A stretch of 64,000 nt of DNA. It comes from Clarkia xantiana subsp. parviflora. Taxonomy: Eukaryota; Streptophyta; Magnoliopsida; Myrtales; Onagraceae. A model generated the notes under the pieces. That model ran no database searches. It was not told the DNA's origin and worked only from the letters and a program-made list of their open reading frames with translations. The translations under genes were made by a program, and so were the position numbers. The stretch covers positions 8,968,166-9,032,165 of the forward strand of contig JAPTYO010000005.1 of NCBI GenBank assembly GCA_036873135.1. Reading direction: 5' to 3'. Positions 1 to 11,181 of this stretch are shown piece by piece (positions within the stretch are counted from its first letter, which is position 1; every line of letters starts with the position of its first letter).

Positions 1-353
1 TTCTATTAGACTATTCTTTCTTATTCGTAATGCCAATTGGCTAATCATAGCTAACGCGTCTTAAAAAAAAAAATATATATAATCATGATCAACTAACTAT
101 TAAATATGATCAGGAAAGTGTAAAACCTTTTGAAATGGCCTCTCCCATCAATTTAAAGTCAAATCCTTATATTTGCTAAACGATTTTGACAAACCTAAAG
201 AAATATAATCATGCTAAAGATAAGAATTACTCTCGTCATAAATAATAATATTAGTATAATATATATAATAATATATATCAGTGGTTGTTATCTCAAAAAT
301 CGTGTCTCCCACAATGAGTTGAGATATATTCAAATCTTGTTATGTGGTTCTCA
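1..353. other. AT-rich flank, no gene seen
   Basis: This stretch is strongly AT-rich with short TA and AAT runs. The only open frame, a 60-codon one, is low complexity and resembles nothing I know. It ends at the poly-T that marks the LINE tail, so it is probably the DNA into which the LINE inserted. Confidence 0.5.
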
Positions 354-371
354 TTTTTTTTTTTTTTTTTT
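354..371 (-). other. LINE poly(A) tail (18 T on the plus strand)
   Basis: Eighteen T residues lie about 30 bases beyond the stop of the RNase H frame. On the minus strand this is a 3' poly(A) tail, the product of target-primed reverse transcription, and it fixes the LINE 3' end. Confidence 0.75.
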
Positions 372-403
372 AATAAATACAAGAAAATACTAAAAAACCG
401 CAA

Positions 404-1146
404 TCAGTCCTTAACAATCCGAATATGGGATAAGCCTAAGCAATCATATAGAACATAATGCTCAAGCTTTCTAGGGAGATTATACAAAGTAACAAAACTT
501 TCGTTCATCTTCACGGCATCCTTTAATAAGTAGTCCGCAACCATGTTCTCTTCCCTGAAGATATATCCTAACTTGAAGCGCTTAAACAACAATAGCAATT
601 TCCTGCAATCCAAAATTAAATGCATTAGTGGTCTATTCTCAATCGATTCTTCAGAGATGAGATTAATCGCCTCCTTAGCATCCATCTCCACAAAAATTGA
701 TTTTATAGACAATTTTTTTGCTAAGACTAAACCGTCTTTTAAAGCCCACAACTCAGCAATTAAACTATTAGTGGTGCCAAGCTTCCTTTGAAACCCACAT
801 ATCCAACCTCCATGTTCATTTCTCAACACTCCTCCTCCACCTGCAGGTCCTAGGTAACCAAATGCAGATCCATATGTATTTAGTTTAATCCAATCGCTGG
901 GGTAGGAAACCAACTAACATGAATCGTGGTAGTGTTTCTCAAGTGGTTGGAATTTGCAAGAGTAATAGTAAGCTTATTTGCTTGAGCTACAATGAGTGCA
1001 GAGAGATTATGAGATAAGGCCACTCCTTCGAACAATGTGGAGTTCCTATTTTTCCAAATTGTCCAAATCTCAGTAGTGAAGATAAATCTCCACTCTAATC
1101 CAAGATTGTGCTTTGACAGAGCCCTGCAATTACTAGAAAGCCACAC
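404..1146 (-). pseudogene. LINE ORF2 C-terminus: RNase H domain (inactive)
   Basis: The frame 913-404 carries the RNase H fold of plant LINEs, which would remove the RNA strand after reverse transcription: a first strand after WIKLNT, the helix with AELWALKDGL and the strand VEMDAKEA. The family has Asp after the first strand (LNTDGS); here it reads LNTYGS, so the first catalytic Asp is Tyr. Glu in AELWAL and Asp in VEMDAK remain. The preceding linker (1146-880, with WTIWKNRNSTLFEG) is in another frame, giving a frameshift near 905. The domain ends about 30 bases from the poly(A) tail, as expected for a complete 3' end. Confidence 0.8.
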
Positions 1147-1700
1147 ATTAAAGTCAAGCGAGAAAAAATCCAGCCAAATAATAATAGCTCCTAAATCTGT
1201 CCAATTTTTTTTGCAATATTACAGTCACTGAGAACGTGGATTTCATCTTCTTCCTCCCGTCCACGTATCACACACAGGGGGTCAATATTTAGACCCCTTC
1301 TATTCAAATGTTTAGCAGTAAAAAATTTCTATGGTGACACAACTAGATAAAGAACTGGATTCTCGGAGTTGTGGTACAACATCAAATCCAGCTCCAAGTC
1401 TATTAAACAGATCCTCAAATCTGTCCTTACTTTCAAGGAGAAATTTATGCACATCCGCCACAGTAGGAATACCGTGTGGCATTCCAGCCCAATTTTTCTT
1501 GTCTTCCATGTCTGATATCATACTTATCAGAACTGCAGAGATTTTATCCATAATTTCCATAGGGATTTGAATTGATAATTTTGAGAGTCCTAACTCTCTT
1601 CATAATTCAAAACATCTTTCACAGTAAGGTGGATTTCCTCTTCTAAGGGAGGACCATGGATAATAGATCTTAGGTTAGAGTTACCAAACCAAATATCATC
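1147..1700 (-). pseudogene. LINE ORF2 linker with zf-RVT-like Cys/His motif
   Basis: Between the RT C-terminal part and RNase H, minus-strand translation in shifting frames gives CVIRGREEDEIHVLSDCN near 1213-1285. This matches the Cys...His...Cys pattern of the zf-RVT domain between RT and RNase H in plant LINEs. A further frame (1560-1312) contributes about 80 residues I cannot place. At least two frameshifts are needed, so this is non-functional. Confidence 0.6.
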
Positions 1701-2063
1701 TCACAGATTTACTTGGTTTCCCTTACCAATAGACCAACTTAAACCTTGATTAAAGATTGACTTACCCTCATTGATAGTACGCCAAGTAGAGGAACCAGAC
1801 TTTGGTTCTTCCTTTAGTGGGTTTGCATACTTATCCTTCAAAATCTTAGACCAAGGGGCCTCGGTTTTCTCCATTCTCCAAACAAAGTTGGCTAGCATAG
1901 CTTTATTCCTATCTAAGGAAGAGGAGATACCAAGGTCTCCCTTGTTTCTTGGGAGAGTAACTGTATTCCAGTTCAAAGCATGTAATTTTCTTCTTTCATC
2001 AGTGGAACCCCACAAAAAATCATTGCTTAACTTATCAAGCTCATTACAAGTAGAAATGTGAAG
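1701..2063 (-). pseudogene. LINE reverse transcriptase, C-terminal part, left of the Gyp-A insertion
   Basis: The minus frame reads STCNELDKLSNDFLWGS, then NWNTVTLPRNKGDLGI and WSKILKDKY, the conserved block downstream of the RT palm in plant LINEs. Its N-terminal partner is at 11865-12573. If one copy of the 5-bp target duplication is removed, the two halves fall in the same reading frame, which places the Gyp-A insertion exactly. The frame closes at 1701 with a stop just after the GKGNQVNL block, where related LINEs stay open. Confidence 0.8.
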
Positions 2064-2779
2064 TGTTGGGTTCGCTTCACCACTTGGGTTGTTTCGGGCT
2101 TTTTCCTTCACGATCGGGCTCGAGATATATGTTTAAGGACGGGAACGCCGCAATCCTTAATACACAATCGCCGAGCGGGACTCTGATCCTCAACCTTGGA
2201 CTCTTGATCTTCGAGACTTGCACGAAGGGCAGTAACCAGCGTGGGGGGATGCTGGTTGGGCCCACTCCGACGCTCAAGTTAGCACTTTTAGAGAGAGAAA
2301 GCCTTAGAGATAGGTTAGAGAATTTCAAGTCCAAAAGTGAGGGAATTATCCAAATGGGAGACCTAGGCCCCCTATTTATAGGGAACCTAAGGATCAAGCC
2401 CAGTTTGGAATTACCTGATGTCGGTATGTAAGGAAGACGTATACCGTCATCAAGGCGGACTATGTATGCACCGACTTCCCGCACTTGACAATTTAATCGG
2501 GGTGAGCGTATGAGGTAAAAACGGTAATCCGGACCTACCCGGATTGTTTTATCAATCCGGGACGGGTCCGGATTGCCAAAGCAATCCGGAGGTCCGAGTT
2601 GCCTTTAGGGATATCCGGACCTCCGGATCGCCTTAGGGCAATCCGGAAGTCTTCCGGCCCGGGACTTACGCGTATCCCGGACCGTTTTTAGACTTAGGTG
2701 TCCTGTAATAGGGTTTTTTGAGATATTTTGACGGGGCCCGAAATGTAAATACAAACCCGAATTGGACAGATATCTAACA
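2064..2779 (-). repeat. Gyp-A 3' LTR (716 bp)
   Basis: It begins TGTTGGG and ends CTAACA in plus orientation and aligns along its whole length with 11196-11864. A TATA-like core lies in the near-palindrome CCCTATTTATAGGG at about 2367-2381. It holds several copies of an ATCCGG-rich motif. This copy has 57 bp that the 5' LTR lacks. Confidence 0.92.
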
Positions 2780-2793
2780 CTTGCCCCCGAGCC
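2780..2793 (-). promoter_or_regulatory. Gyp-A polypurine tract
   Basis: On the minus strand GGCTCGGGGGCAAG directly precedes the 3' LTR, where the plus-strand primer of reverse transcription is made. It resembles the G-rich tract of Gyp-B. Confidence 0.75.
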
Positions 2794-4090
2794 AAGTAGT
2801 GGTTCAAAACTCGTGCTTGACTCTTTTCGAAGATATGATATTCGTCCAATTTAGGTTCGGTACTGACCTTAGGGGTGGCTTGTTTGTCAATTCGAATGTT
2901 GAGATCTTAAATTTGACCAACTTTTAATTTTCCGTCGTACGTACGCAATCTGTTTACAAGGTTAGCGTAGCGGACAATATGCGTACAATGATATGCATTA
3001 AGATAATATCATGATGTATGAAATAAGCGTGTAACACGTTGTCAATACATAAATGATGATAGCGTAGTAGATGAATAACGTAATCTTGTAACAAGCAAAA
3101 CACTTAGAGTAATATGAAATTGGAGAACATGTATGTAATCATGAAGCATGATGTAAATATGAAAAATGATGCAAATATGTAATTCATACTTAGACTTATA
3201 AAATAATCACGCGACTATCATGAATTTGTATTATGTACGTATAAAGGCAATAATCATGCATGACGATCTACGAAGCGCGCTATGTAATACTAGAGAGCAT
3301 GTATGTAAGACAAACATAGGAGAGATGCAAGTATGTGATACTAAGGACTTGTATGAAAATAAATATTAATTTAGTCCTTAGCACATGGTGTAGGCACTAT
3401 TAATGAGAATTAGGAGAGAGAATACCCATTATCTTACATCCTTAATAGATAAATCCTCAAGAAGCTCTCCATTCTTGAAGAAGAGGGAATTCATGGAGAC
3501 GGCACGTGAAGCAAAGGGGGACGGCGCGTGAGGCAATTGGCAGCGGCGCGTGAGGGTGGTGGCGGCGCGTGGATCTTCGGGTGAGGGCGAGTAGCAATTC
3601 GGACTTTCGTGAGTTCCTTTGGCCTTTCGTGTATGGTGAGTCTAATTTCGTATATGGCTAGACCTTTCGTGACTTCGTTTGGCCTTGATTTAGACTTGAA
3701 ATCACCATGTACCTAGTCATCTTATCATGCATACAAGGTGTTTGATGAAATGCATTAGAATACTTAGCCCCAAATCGGCCAAAATTTTCCTAAGTGCTGA
3801 AAATTTTAGAAAAGTGTAAATGAATCGTTATACTTCCTTTACGCATTGCGTCCATTATTGACATGTTTTCCCATGCTTTAGTTGTTGTTCTAGCATGCTC
3901 GATATTGATGGTCGGTAGTCGTACGTACATGGCCGTCCATGGTTGTATGTTGGTAATGATAGCATAGATATTGTCGCATGAACTTTATCAATAAGCGTCG
4001 TAGGAATATTCAAGAGGCATTGTGTAGAAGTCGATAGTAGCTAATTGATGTATGCAATCCACCCTTGATGGCATATACGTACGTACATGG
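2794..4090. other. Gyp-A 3' non-coding region upstream of the antisense gene
   Basis: No gene is seen. Most of it is AT-rich with many ATGTATG-like words. At 3501-3570 a GC-rich island carries four spaced copies of GGCRCGTG, the first containing CACGTG, a G-box core in plants. The island lies about 1.2 kb before the antisense gene's start codon and in its orientation, so it could be part of that gene's promoter. This is inference only. Confidence 0.45.
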
Positions 4091-4735
4091 AAACACTTAG
4101 AAAATATTTTCCTCTTGTTGACATGTATGTACGTACATGTAAACACTTAGAAAATATTTTTCACTCGTCGACATGCATCCTTGTCGACATGTATGTACGT
4201 ACATGAAAACACTTAGAAAATATTTTTCAGTTGTCGACATGCATCCTTGTCGGCATGTATGTACGTACACGTAAACACTTAGAAAATATTTTTCACTCGT
4301 CGACATGCATCCTTGTCGACATGTATGTACGTATATGAAAACACTTAGAAAATATTTTTCACTCGTCGACATGCATCCTTGTCGACTTGTATGTACGTAC
4401 ATGAAAACACTTAGAAAATATTTTTCACTTGTCGACATGCATCATTGTCGACATGTATGTACGTACATGTAAACACTTAGAAAATATTTTTCACTCGTCG
4501 ACATGCATCCTTGTCGACATGTATGTATGTACATGAAAACACTTAGAAAATATTTTTCACTTGTCGACATGCATCCTTGTCGACATGTATGTAAGTATAT
4601 GTAAACACTTAGAAAATATTTTTCACTCGTCGACATGCATCCTTGTCGACATGTATGTACGTACATGAAAACACTTAGAAAATATTTTTCACTTGTCGAC
4701 ATGCATCCTTGTCGACATGTATGTACGTACATAGA
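4091..4735. repeat. 66-bp tandem repeat array, about 10 units
   Basis: The word AAACACTTAGAAAATATTTT recurs at 4091, 4141, 4207, 4273, 4339, 4405, 4471, 4537, 4603 and 4669. The spacing is exactly 66 bp except for the first unit, which is 50 bp. Each unit also carries GTCGAC twice and the palindrome TGTACGTACA. Variants TGTAAAC and TGAAAAC mostly alternate, which suggests expansion as 132-bp dimers. Tat-lineage elements are known for hypervariable tandem arrays between pol and the 3' LTR, some of which seed satellite DNA. Because 66 is a multiple of three, the minus strand shows an open 22-residue peptide repeat that I take as coincidence. Confidence 0.93.
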
Positions 4736-4827
4736 GCTTGCACACTGATTAACTTGTTACTTGTAATTTTCAGGATTCCGAGTTACGCGGTCTTTTTTGC
4801 AGAGTTAGTCTTCTTGCTGTGGTTATC

Positions 4828-7121
4828 ATGAGTAAGTCTTCTATCCCCGTTCCGCGAGTGACATTATGTCCAGATGTTGGTGACGAGCCGGGCATCAACA
4901 CAGTTGAGTCTCTTAAGGATACGACGAGGGATGTGAGTTACTTCTTCAATTATATTGACGAAGACATGTTTGAGCTATACGCGACTTGTTGTGGACTTGA
5001 TTCTGCTTTGGAGGCTATTCTTCCTTATGACGTGCTTCCGGACTCCAAGAAAGGGCAAGTTACTATTCCTCCAAGTGATCTATCCGCGATTTATACCTCG
5101 CAGATTAAGGAAGGTCTACGCTTTCCCTATTGTCCTGACTTGGTGGACCTTTGTCGCTATTACCGGATATCACCCTTGAGCCTATCTCCTGCTGGCCTTC
5201 GTGTATGGATCTGTTTTTGAGTTTTGTTCCATATGCAATCTTGGCATTATTCTACCACTCTTTTTCGATGTTTCTACCAACTGATGTGTCCAAACGCAAC
5301 GGGGTTATGTGGGATGAAGATGCGTTGGCCGAATTTGCAAGATAAGGGCTTCGAGAAGCTTGGTCTTGGGGATGCCGAGTGGGATCACAAAGAACGTCTA
5401 GCCTCCCCTGGTGATCGTTCTGGTTCCCATTGGCGACACCACTACTTCTTCGTATGCGATGTCGGGACTATTTGGGAAGTTGAGAGCGTGGAGAAGGCTG
5501 ATCCGGCTCCTATTTTTTCTGACATTTCCTTGGATGATAGGGAGGCGGTGAAGATCATCTTTCGATGTCAACAAGAGCGCCGTTATTGTTGTCTATTGCG
5601 TGCTTCAGATCAGGATTTGATTGATGCCGGGATTCATATACTTCCTTCTGAAGATTTGGTATGTTGATATCTTTTATAACCTGTACTATGTTGCAATGTA
5701 GGTCGTTTTGATGGAAAAAGCTCGTCTTTGCAGACAACTAATGCTCGTGACAACCTGCCTGTTGGGCGCCGTGCTCGTAATGTTGCCCCCACTATTCCTG
5801 AAGGCTCTGGACATGATCGTGGCAAGGGACCGAAAAGTGAGGCGTCTTCTTGTACCTTTCGCTTGATTTACTGATTTTTTCCAAACTTTGTTATATCCAC
5901 GTTGTCTTTGTTCCTTTAGGTAACTCCGTGCATGTGACTGAGCGGGTTGTTACGGTACCTGCCACTAGTGTTCCTCCCAAGAGATTTGCCGCAGGGGCGT
6001 GTCCCTCGAGTGACCTAAAGCGTTCTAAACCGAGTGCAACTGTTCCAGCTCCTTCTTGCGATAAAGGGAAGAGAGTTGAGAGTCGCACGATAGCGCCTTC
6101 TGCCCCCTGGTCGAGGGACCGTCCTGAGGAGGAGCGCCCTTCCCGTCGAGGTATGCGTTGTTCTACTTGACATACTCCTTATACTTAGTATATTTTGCTA
6201 ATGTTTTCTTTGTTTTACTTTGTTCTTATTGTAGCATTGCCACGTATTAAGTGTGATGATTTGATCCTTTCTGACGGGATTGACGTTTCCGGAGAAAACT
6301 GGTCACCTTTCTCCGCTGGAAGTCTTCATTTCCCAAAGGACTCCAAACTTAGCACTCCAGGAGTTGGTGTGCGTGTGCTTCAAAGATGTGTTCCTCTCGG
6401 CGATCATGATGTCAAACCGTCTACTGATGACGAGGCACAGGCATACGTTGAGAGCGGCCTGGCTGAGTTTGCGCCGGTAGATTTTACTTTAACTCTTTGC
6501 CTTCCTGATGTTCACGTATGCTTTGGTGTTGAACATGATTGCCTTGTTTGTTACGCTTTAGGCTATTTCAAGGATGATGAACATGTCTTCCTTCGTGCTA
6601 GAGCTTGTAAGTGAGAGGAAGACTGCTATCAAAAAGTGCAGGAGGAAGTGCAGAATTTGAACTCCAAGGTTGCCGATATTGATGCGCGTATTGCTGCTCG
6701 CCGTGTTCATGCTGAGCAACTTGAGGCCGAGGTTGCTGCTATCAAGCAGCAAATTGCGGAGAACAACCGTGTTCATGATACCGCACGTGCTTCCGTTCAT
6801 GACGAGGCACACAGAGCGGGTGTTGAGAAGGGATTGGCTGAGTATCTTAGTACCCCTGCCTATTCTGCCGCTGTCCTTGCTGCTGCTAAAGCGGATCTTG
6901 CACCCTTGGTTGATGAGTTTTCCAAAGATTACATTAGCAGAGTACATGCACTTGCCTCCGGGTTTCCGTTCGACAAGCTGGGTCCTTATTCTTCTTTTGC
7001 TGTTGGCCATGTTGCGAATTTGCAACGTAAGGCAGCTGAAGCGGCTTCTATTGCCTTGACCTTTGGATACGACAATGCTGATGTTGAACTTGGTGTTGAT
7101 TTTCTGGACATGTTGTCTTAG
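4828..7121 (+). pseudogene. Antisense spliced gene of Gyp-A, 'putative gypsy type transposon' family
   Basis: It is transcribed opposite to gag. Exon 1 (4828-5658, ATG at 4828) carries the core GLRFPYCPDLVDLCRYYRISP...SPAGLRVW, typical of the plant family annotated as putative gypsy type transposon (Pfam Transposase_28); its biochemical role is unknown. One in-frame TGA lies at 5218-5220 and the frame continues beyond it. Likely introns with GT-AG ends that keep phase are 5659-5733, 5837-5919 and 6151-6234; 6516-6561 is possible but very short. The last exon encodes an Ala/Glu-rich coiled coil and the C-terminal region ending in FLDMLS; one frameshift near 6630 is needed. Gyp-B has a homologue in the same place and orientation, with the first of these introns (5659-5733) at the equivalent point. 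Confidence 0.75.
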
Positions 7122-7166
7122 TCCTTTGGAGGTGATGATATGTTTGAGGCTTTTGCCCAAATCTCC

Positions 7167-7197
<31 letters not shown>

Positions 7198-8320
7198 TTG
7201 TATGGAACTTTGTCCTTTGGACCTATTTTTCAATAATAAAAATCATGTGATACCTTGTTAGTAATATTTCATAACTTGAGTATCCATGTTGTCCGTATGC
7301 TTCGGACTTGGAAGATAGGATAGGTATCCTTAGGTGATGAACATGATGTCCGTATGAGTGCCCTTCTTGGTTACAATCCAAGGTATGGCAAGATGTGTAT
7401 GCTGGGTATTTGTAAGTAGTAATGTACTTGGCGCGGGCACTTGGCACTCGGCACTGGCACTTGACATATAGCAGTGTCATCTTGACGAAGCAAGACTTAT
7501 GTTTATACCGTCTCTTAGTTCCACTCTAAGGCGACGTTGTTACAAGATTCTTCTTGTTTATTTTGCTGTTGTTGCGTTAAATGCTAAAGAGCAAGATAAC
7601 GTTATACAAGACTCGACTTGTAAATTTGATGAGTTTTGTATAAGTTTTGCTTTAAAAAGCGTATAACATGAAGTTATCCCTTTTCGGGCTTAAGTCTTCA
7701 TGGTGTATGAACTTTTAAGAGAGTATGCATACTTTGAGTATGTGGGGTTGTCGTCTATTAAGAGGATTCCCGCCACAGTGGGGTGATCAGTCCCATCATT
7801 GCATTTTCCGCATCCTGTTTTTAATTCAGGGAATGGCTTGTGATCATGAGGATTTGCCCGAAGGACTTCACAACATGTCGTTTTTAGAAGTAAACATGAG
7901 GTTTGCACTCTTGGAAAGGATGTCGCAACATGTTATTTTTTATAGATGTGATCATGGGTATTGTCCTTTTGAGAAGAATATTGCACCATGTCACTTTTTG
8001 GAATATTGCATGGTATTGCTTTTGTTGAAGATGCATTTGCTGAAGTCGCCAATTATAAGTTGCGTGGCGTGATGATTATGAGTAGTATGCATGTTGTTTT
8101 TTACTTGATGTTATTCCAGAGTATAATGCATAATGTAGAGATGTACCTACGAAAGTAAATTGACCATCATTAGATATTTGTTGCGTTTACAATGACTTTG
8201 CGGGAAGGCGTCTATTGACCGCTTCTTCCGAAATACTACTGATTACAAAGGCATGAATTGCACTTATATTCCTAAAGGTGCACTAAAAAATATAGATTAA
8301 AAGTGGAAAGTCTATCTCCC
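7122..8320. other. Gyp-A spacer between the antisense gene and the gag-protease frame
   Basis: No gene is supported. A run of about 27 T at 7168-7194 follows the antisense stop. Motifs such as CATGTCGTTTTT and CATGTTATTTTT recur loosely at 7870-8010. RT, RNase H and integrase would lie hereabouts in a complete element, but no trace of them is visible in any frame. Confidence 0.55.
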
Positions 8321-9469
8321 TTAGATATATCTCAGTCGTTTGTTGTTTGCGACATAGCTTCCCAGAGCTCCATGCGCGATAAATTCTTCAATCTCCATCC
8401 TCAAGGTTAAAGAACCATTGGTATTATGCCCCCAAGTTTGGTGATATTGGCACCATTCTTCAACATCCCTGCCTAAGAAGGCGGTTTCGGGCTCAAGTGG
8501 TCTTGGAAGCTTTTTTTCCAGAAGCTTGACGTATATCTCCTCTACCTCTGTGTTCAAAGGTGTGAAGATGTCGGCATAATCCGTGCTTGAGCCTTCTGGT
8601 TTCCTTGGAATTTGAGCTTCCCCACTTGTGTTGAGAAGTGTGTCCCATCCCAATTCACGCTCACAAGAGCTCGCAGTCTCTATTTTGTCCTTTAAGCACG
8701 CCATTGTCTTGGTTGTGCGCCACCCAAATTCTCTTCCAAATAGCAAAAATGTTGATGCATTCATGTTCAGGAAAAATGCATTGATGACGTCCTTCTTGCT
8801 TGCTCTCAGTGCAGTTGCATTTTGAGCGAACCTTTGGAAGTAAGACATGATGGGTTCTTCTTCTCCCTGCTTAACATCGAGCACACTCCGCTTAGGTGGA
8901 CAAAGAATCCTGTCTAGTTCGGACCTTGGAGATAACTTTTCCTTCTTTCTTTTTTCATCGTCGTTCGAGGCGAACAGCTTTCTCTTTGCACCAACTCCTA
9001 TCATGGCGATTGACACCTGTTTCATTTTCCTTAGGGCATTAACATAGCACTTTCGTGCGGCAGTCTGATCACCTAGCACTTCTCCAATTCCGTGCGGAGT
9101 TAGGAACTTCATTTTCTGATGAGCTGTAGATGGCACAATGTCATGTGGGTTGATCGTTGTTCTCCCCAGGATGCCGTTATATGCCCCCAGGTTGTTTACT
9201 ACCACAAATGTGACATCTATATTCAATGCCTTCCACCCGTCTCCAAGGATAACTGGAAGCGTAATCATGCCCAATGGATAGGTTGCCGCTCCTGCGAAAC
9301 TGACCAATGGAAACGTGCTCGACGAGAGATCAACTTCCTTTTTTCCCATCTTTTTAAGTACCTCTATATGTAGTAGATCCGCAGAACTCCCACCATCTAC
9401 CAGAATCCTTTGCACGTCAAAACCATTGATGTCCATTGTTATGACCAAAGCATCATCATGGGGATACAC
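8321..9469 (-). pseudogene. Gyp-A protease fused in frame to a second gag-like domain
   Basis: Residues 1-175 are the retropepsin region: ILVDGGSSADLL holds the active-site Asp, followed by FVVVNNLGAYNGILGRTTINP and the MKFLTPHGIGEVLGDQ block. Gyp-B has the same blocks before RT. Here the frame instead continues through LDVKQGEEEPIMSYFQRFAQNATAL...DVINAFFLNM, which looks like a Retrotrans_gag C-terminal half, and ends with WCQYHQTWGHNT...EIEEFIAHGALGSYV, which resembles the CX2H knuckle region that follows gag in Tat elements. RT and integrase thus appear replaced by a second gag segment. The frame stays open for 382 codons, but the start is not a true ATG and it is out of frame with gag. Confidence 0.7.
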
Positions 9470-9732
9470 TATGTGTTTCTTGTCGGTGTTTGAGAACGGG
9501 ATGATTATATCTTCCTTCTCCGGTTGTCGCCTCTTCCCATACTTTGGCAGAACTTGTAGCTTTGAGGCGTAGACATCTCATGGTTTTCACACCATTTATC
9601 TTCCTGTTTTCCCAGTGGCCCCTTTCGGAAGTTCGCTGGCTCCCTCCACATATTATCCTTCTTCATCTTCTTCAGGATTATGGAAAGTGGTGCATTCAAA
9701 GGAACGCACTCTGCCAGGTTTACTTCTTTTGG
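9470..9732 (-). pseudogene. Gyp-A gag-protease junction, broken knuckle region
   Basis: The minus frame around 9699-9505 reads DKWCENHEMSTPQSYKFCQS, apparently a decayed form of the C-x2-H knuckle between gag and protease in this lineage. It is separated from gag and from protease by stops and frame changes. Confidence 0.45.
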
Positions 9733-11148
9733 TTATTGGAATTCGGGCTGATATGGCCTCTTGTGGGGCTGGAATTGTCTCACTTGCTGCGGGCCTTGCT
9801 GGGGTTTTGCTTGCTTCTCCTTAGCGCGAGCTGCACTAACTTTCGCCTTATGTTGTTCTCTGAATCGGTCCAGATCCACAAATTCTTTTACTCTCGCCGC
9901 CAATTCTTCAAGCGTCTCAGCTGGGCGCCTTGCCATCTTTTCAGCCAGGGCATGTCCTCTTCGGCCTAGATTTGCAATGAAGGCGCGCACAATTTCTCCC
10001 TCAGTGATGTTTCCTTGAATGTCTGAGATGTTTTGATTGAAGCGGATGTAATAATCTCCTAATGACTTGTCGTTCTGCTGTGTCACCTCGTTTAACGCAT
10101 TCGGCCCTTTAAGAAGTGTGCACTCTCCCATGTATCTTTGAATGAATTTTGCCTTTAGATATGCCCATGACGTGACGCTTCCGCATGGCAGTGAGAAGAA
10201 CCAATGCGCGGCAGTTCCGATGAGAGTGTTGGCAAATGTCATGGCAACGTGATGTGGGTTGACCGTTCATCCTAGTAGAGACGCTTCATGTTGCTGCACA
10301 TACTCGATTGGATCTCCTTTCCCTCTATATTTTTCACCGCCAATTCTGTAGAGGGCATCTGGAACGTGACTGTGCACTAATTCATCCGAGAATGGGTGCG
10401 ATGCATTTTCTTCCAGGGCATGCATTCCTTTCATCTTTGATTGCTTCATTTTCCTCTCAATCATCTCTTCTAAGGCCTTAGCCGAGAGTCCCGTGATTGG
10501 GATGTCATTTTCTTGTGCAGGTTTCCTCCACCCCTCGTTACTTGTGCCGGCCTGGCTTGTTGTTTTAGAGCTGTCCTCCTTGTGTGGGCGTTGTGAACTG
10601 CTCACAGGAGGCTGTTTCCACCTTACTCCTTGTTGCTTCATGCCAACGCTCGGAATGCCTGAACGTGCTGGCTCCCGCCTGGTCTGTTGATAGACATCTT
10701 CTGAATCTCCTACCCCACCTGGGTGTTGCGATTTATGCTTGTTGGCATCATATGACGCTTCTCTGGCTGGAGCAGCCTGTTCATTATCACGCGGGGGTTG
10801 TGGAGGCGCAGCATATCCTTGATTCTTTAAGATCTCCCTGAGAGCAAAAAGTTCTTCCAATGCCGCCATCATTGCCGGTGTGACAGTAGGCATGTTGGCT
10901 GCATTGCCTGGTTGCTGCTGTGTTGCCTCAGCTGGCATTCCTGATGGAATTTCTTTATCCACCCTTGCTCCTTGCTCTTGCGGAGGCACGTTGTTCTGAT
11001 CTTCTGGCATGAACTATGTAGGAGGGGCGTTTGCGGACGGAATGGACGAAGCTGTGGATTCTGCGTTCGGTATGTGAGAAGGTCCTGGTTGAATTCTCGT
11101 TGGTTTCATCCTGCTTACACCCGTTTTCTTTGGTCGTCTTCCTGTCAT
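9733..11148 (-). pseudogene. Gyp-A gag (Retrotrans_gag domain)
   Basis: Gag forms the virus-like particle that packages element RNA. The likely ATG is at 11148, about 35 bases from the primer site. One frame runs to 9733 with two internal stops (TAG at 11014-11016 and TGA at 10264-10266). The N-terminal third is Pro/Gln/Ala-rich and disordered. The gag core includes HWFFSLPCGSVTSWAYLKAKFIQRYMG and SLGDYYIRFNQNISDI...EIVRAFIANLG. The C-terminus is basic (KAKVSAARAKEKQAK). Gyp-B's gag has the same blocks. Confidence 0.82.
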
Positions 11149-11181
11149 GGCTTGCAGCACGGCTTTTTGTTCGAATCACTT

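Noticed and set aside
4097..4732. Repetitive 22-residue protein on the minus strand of the array
   Set aside because: It exists only because 66 is divisible by three; no start context or family and it lies in the 3' non-coding part of the element.
4091..4735. CRISPR-like array
   Set aside because: Repeats are contiguous 66-bp units with no unique spacers, in a plant retrotransposon; it is a tandem repeat.
4832..4873. 42-bp intron right after the Gyp-A antisense ATG (perfect GTAAGT donor)
   Set aside because: Too short for plant splicing, and the frame is open without it.
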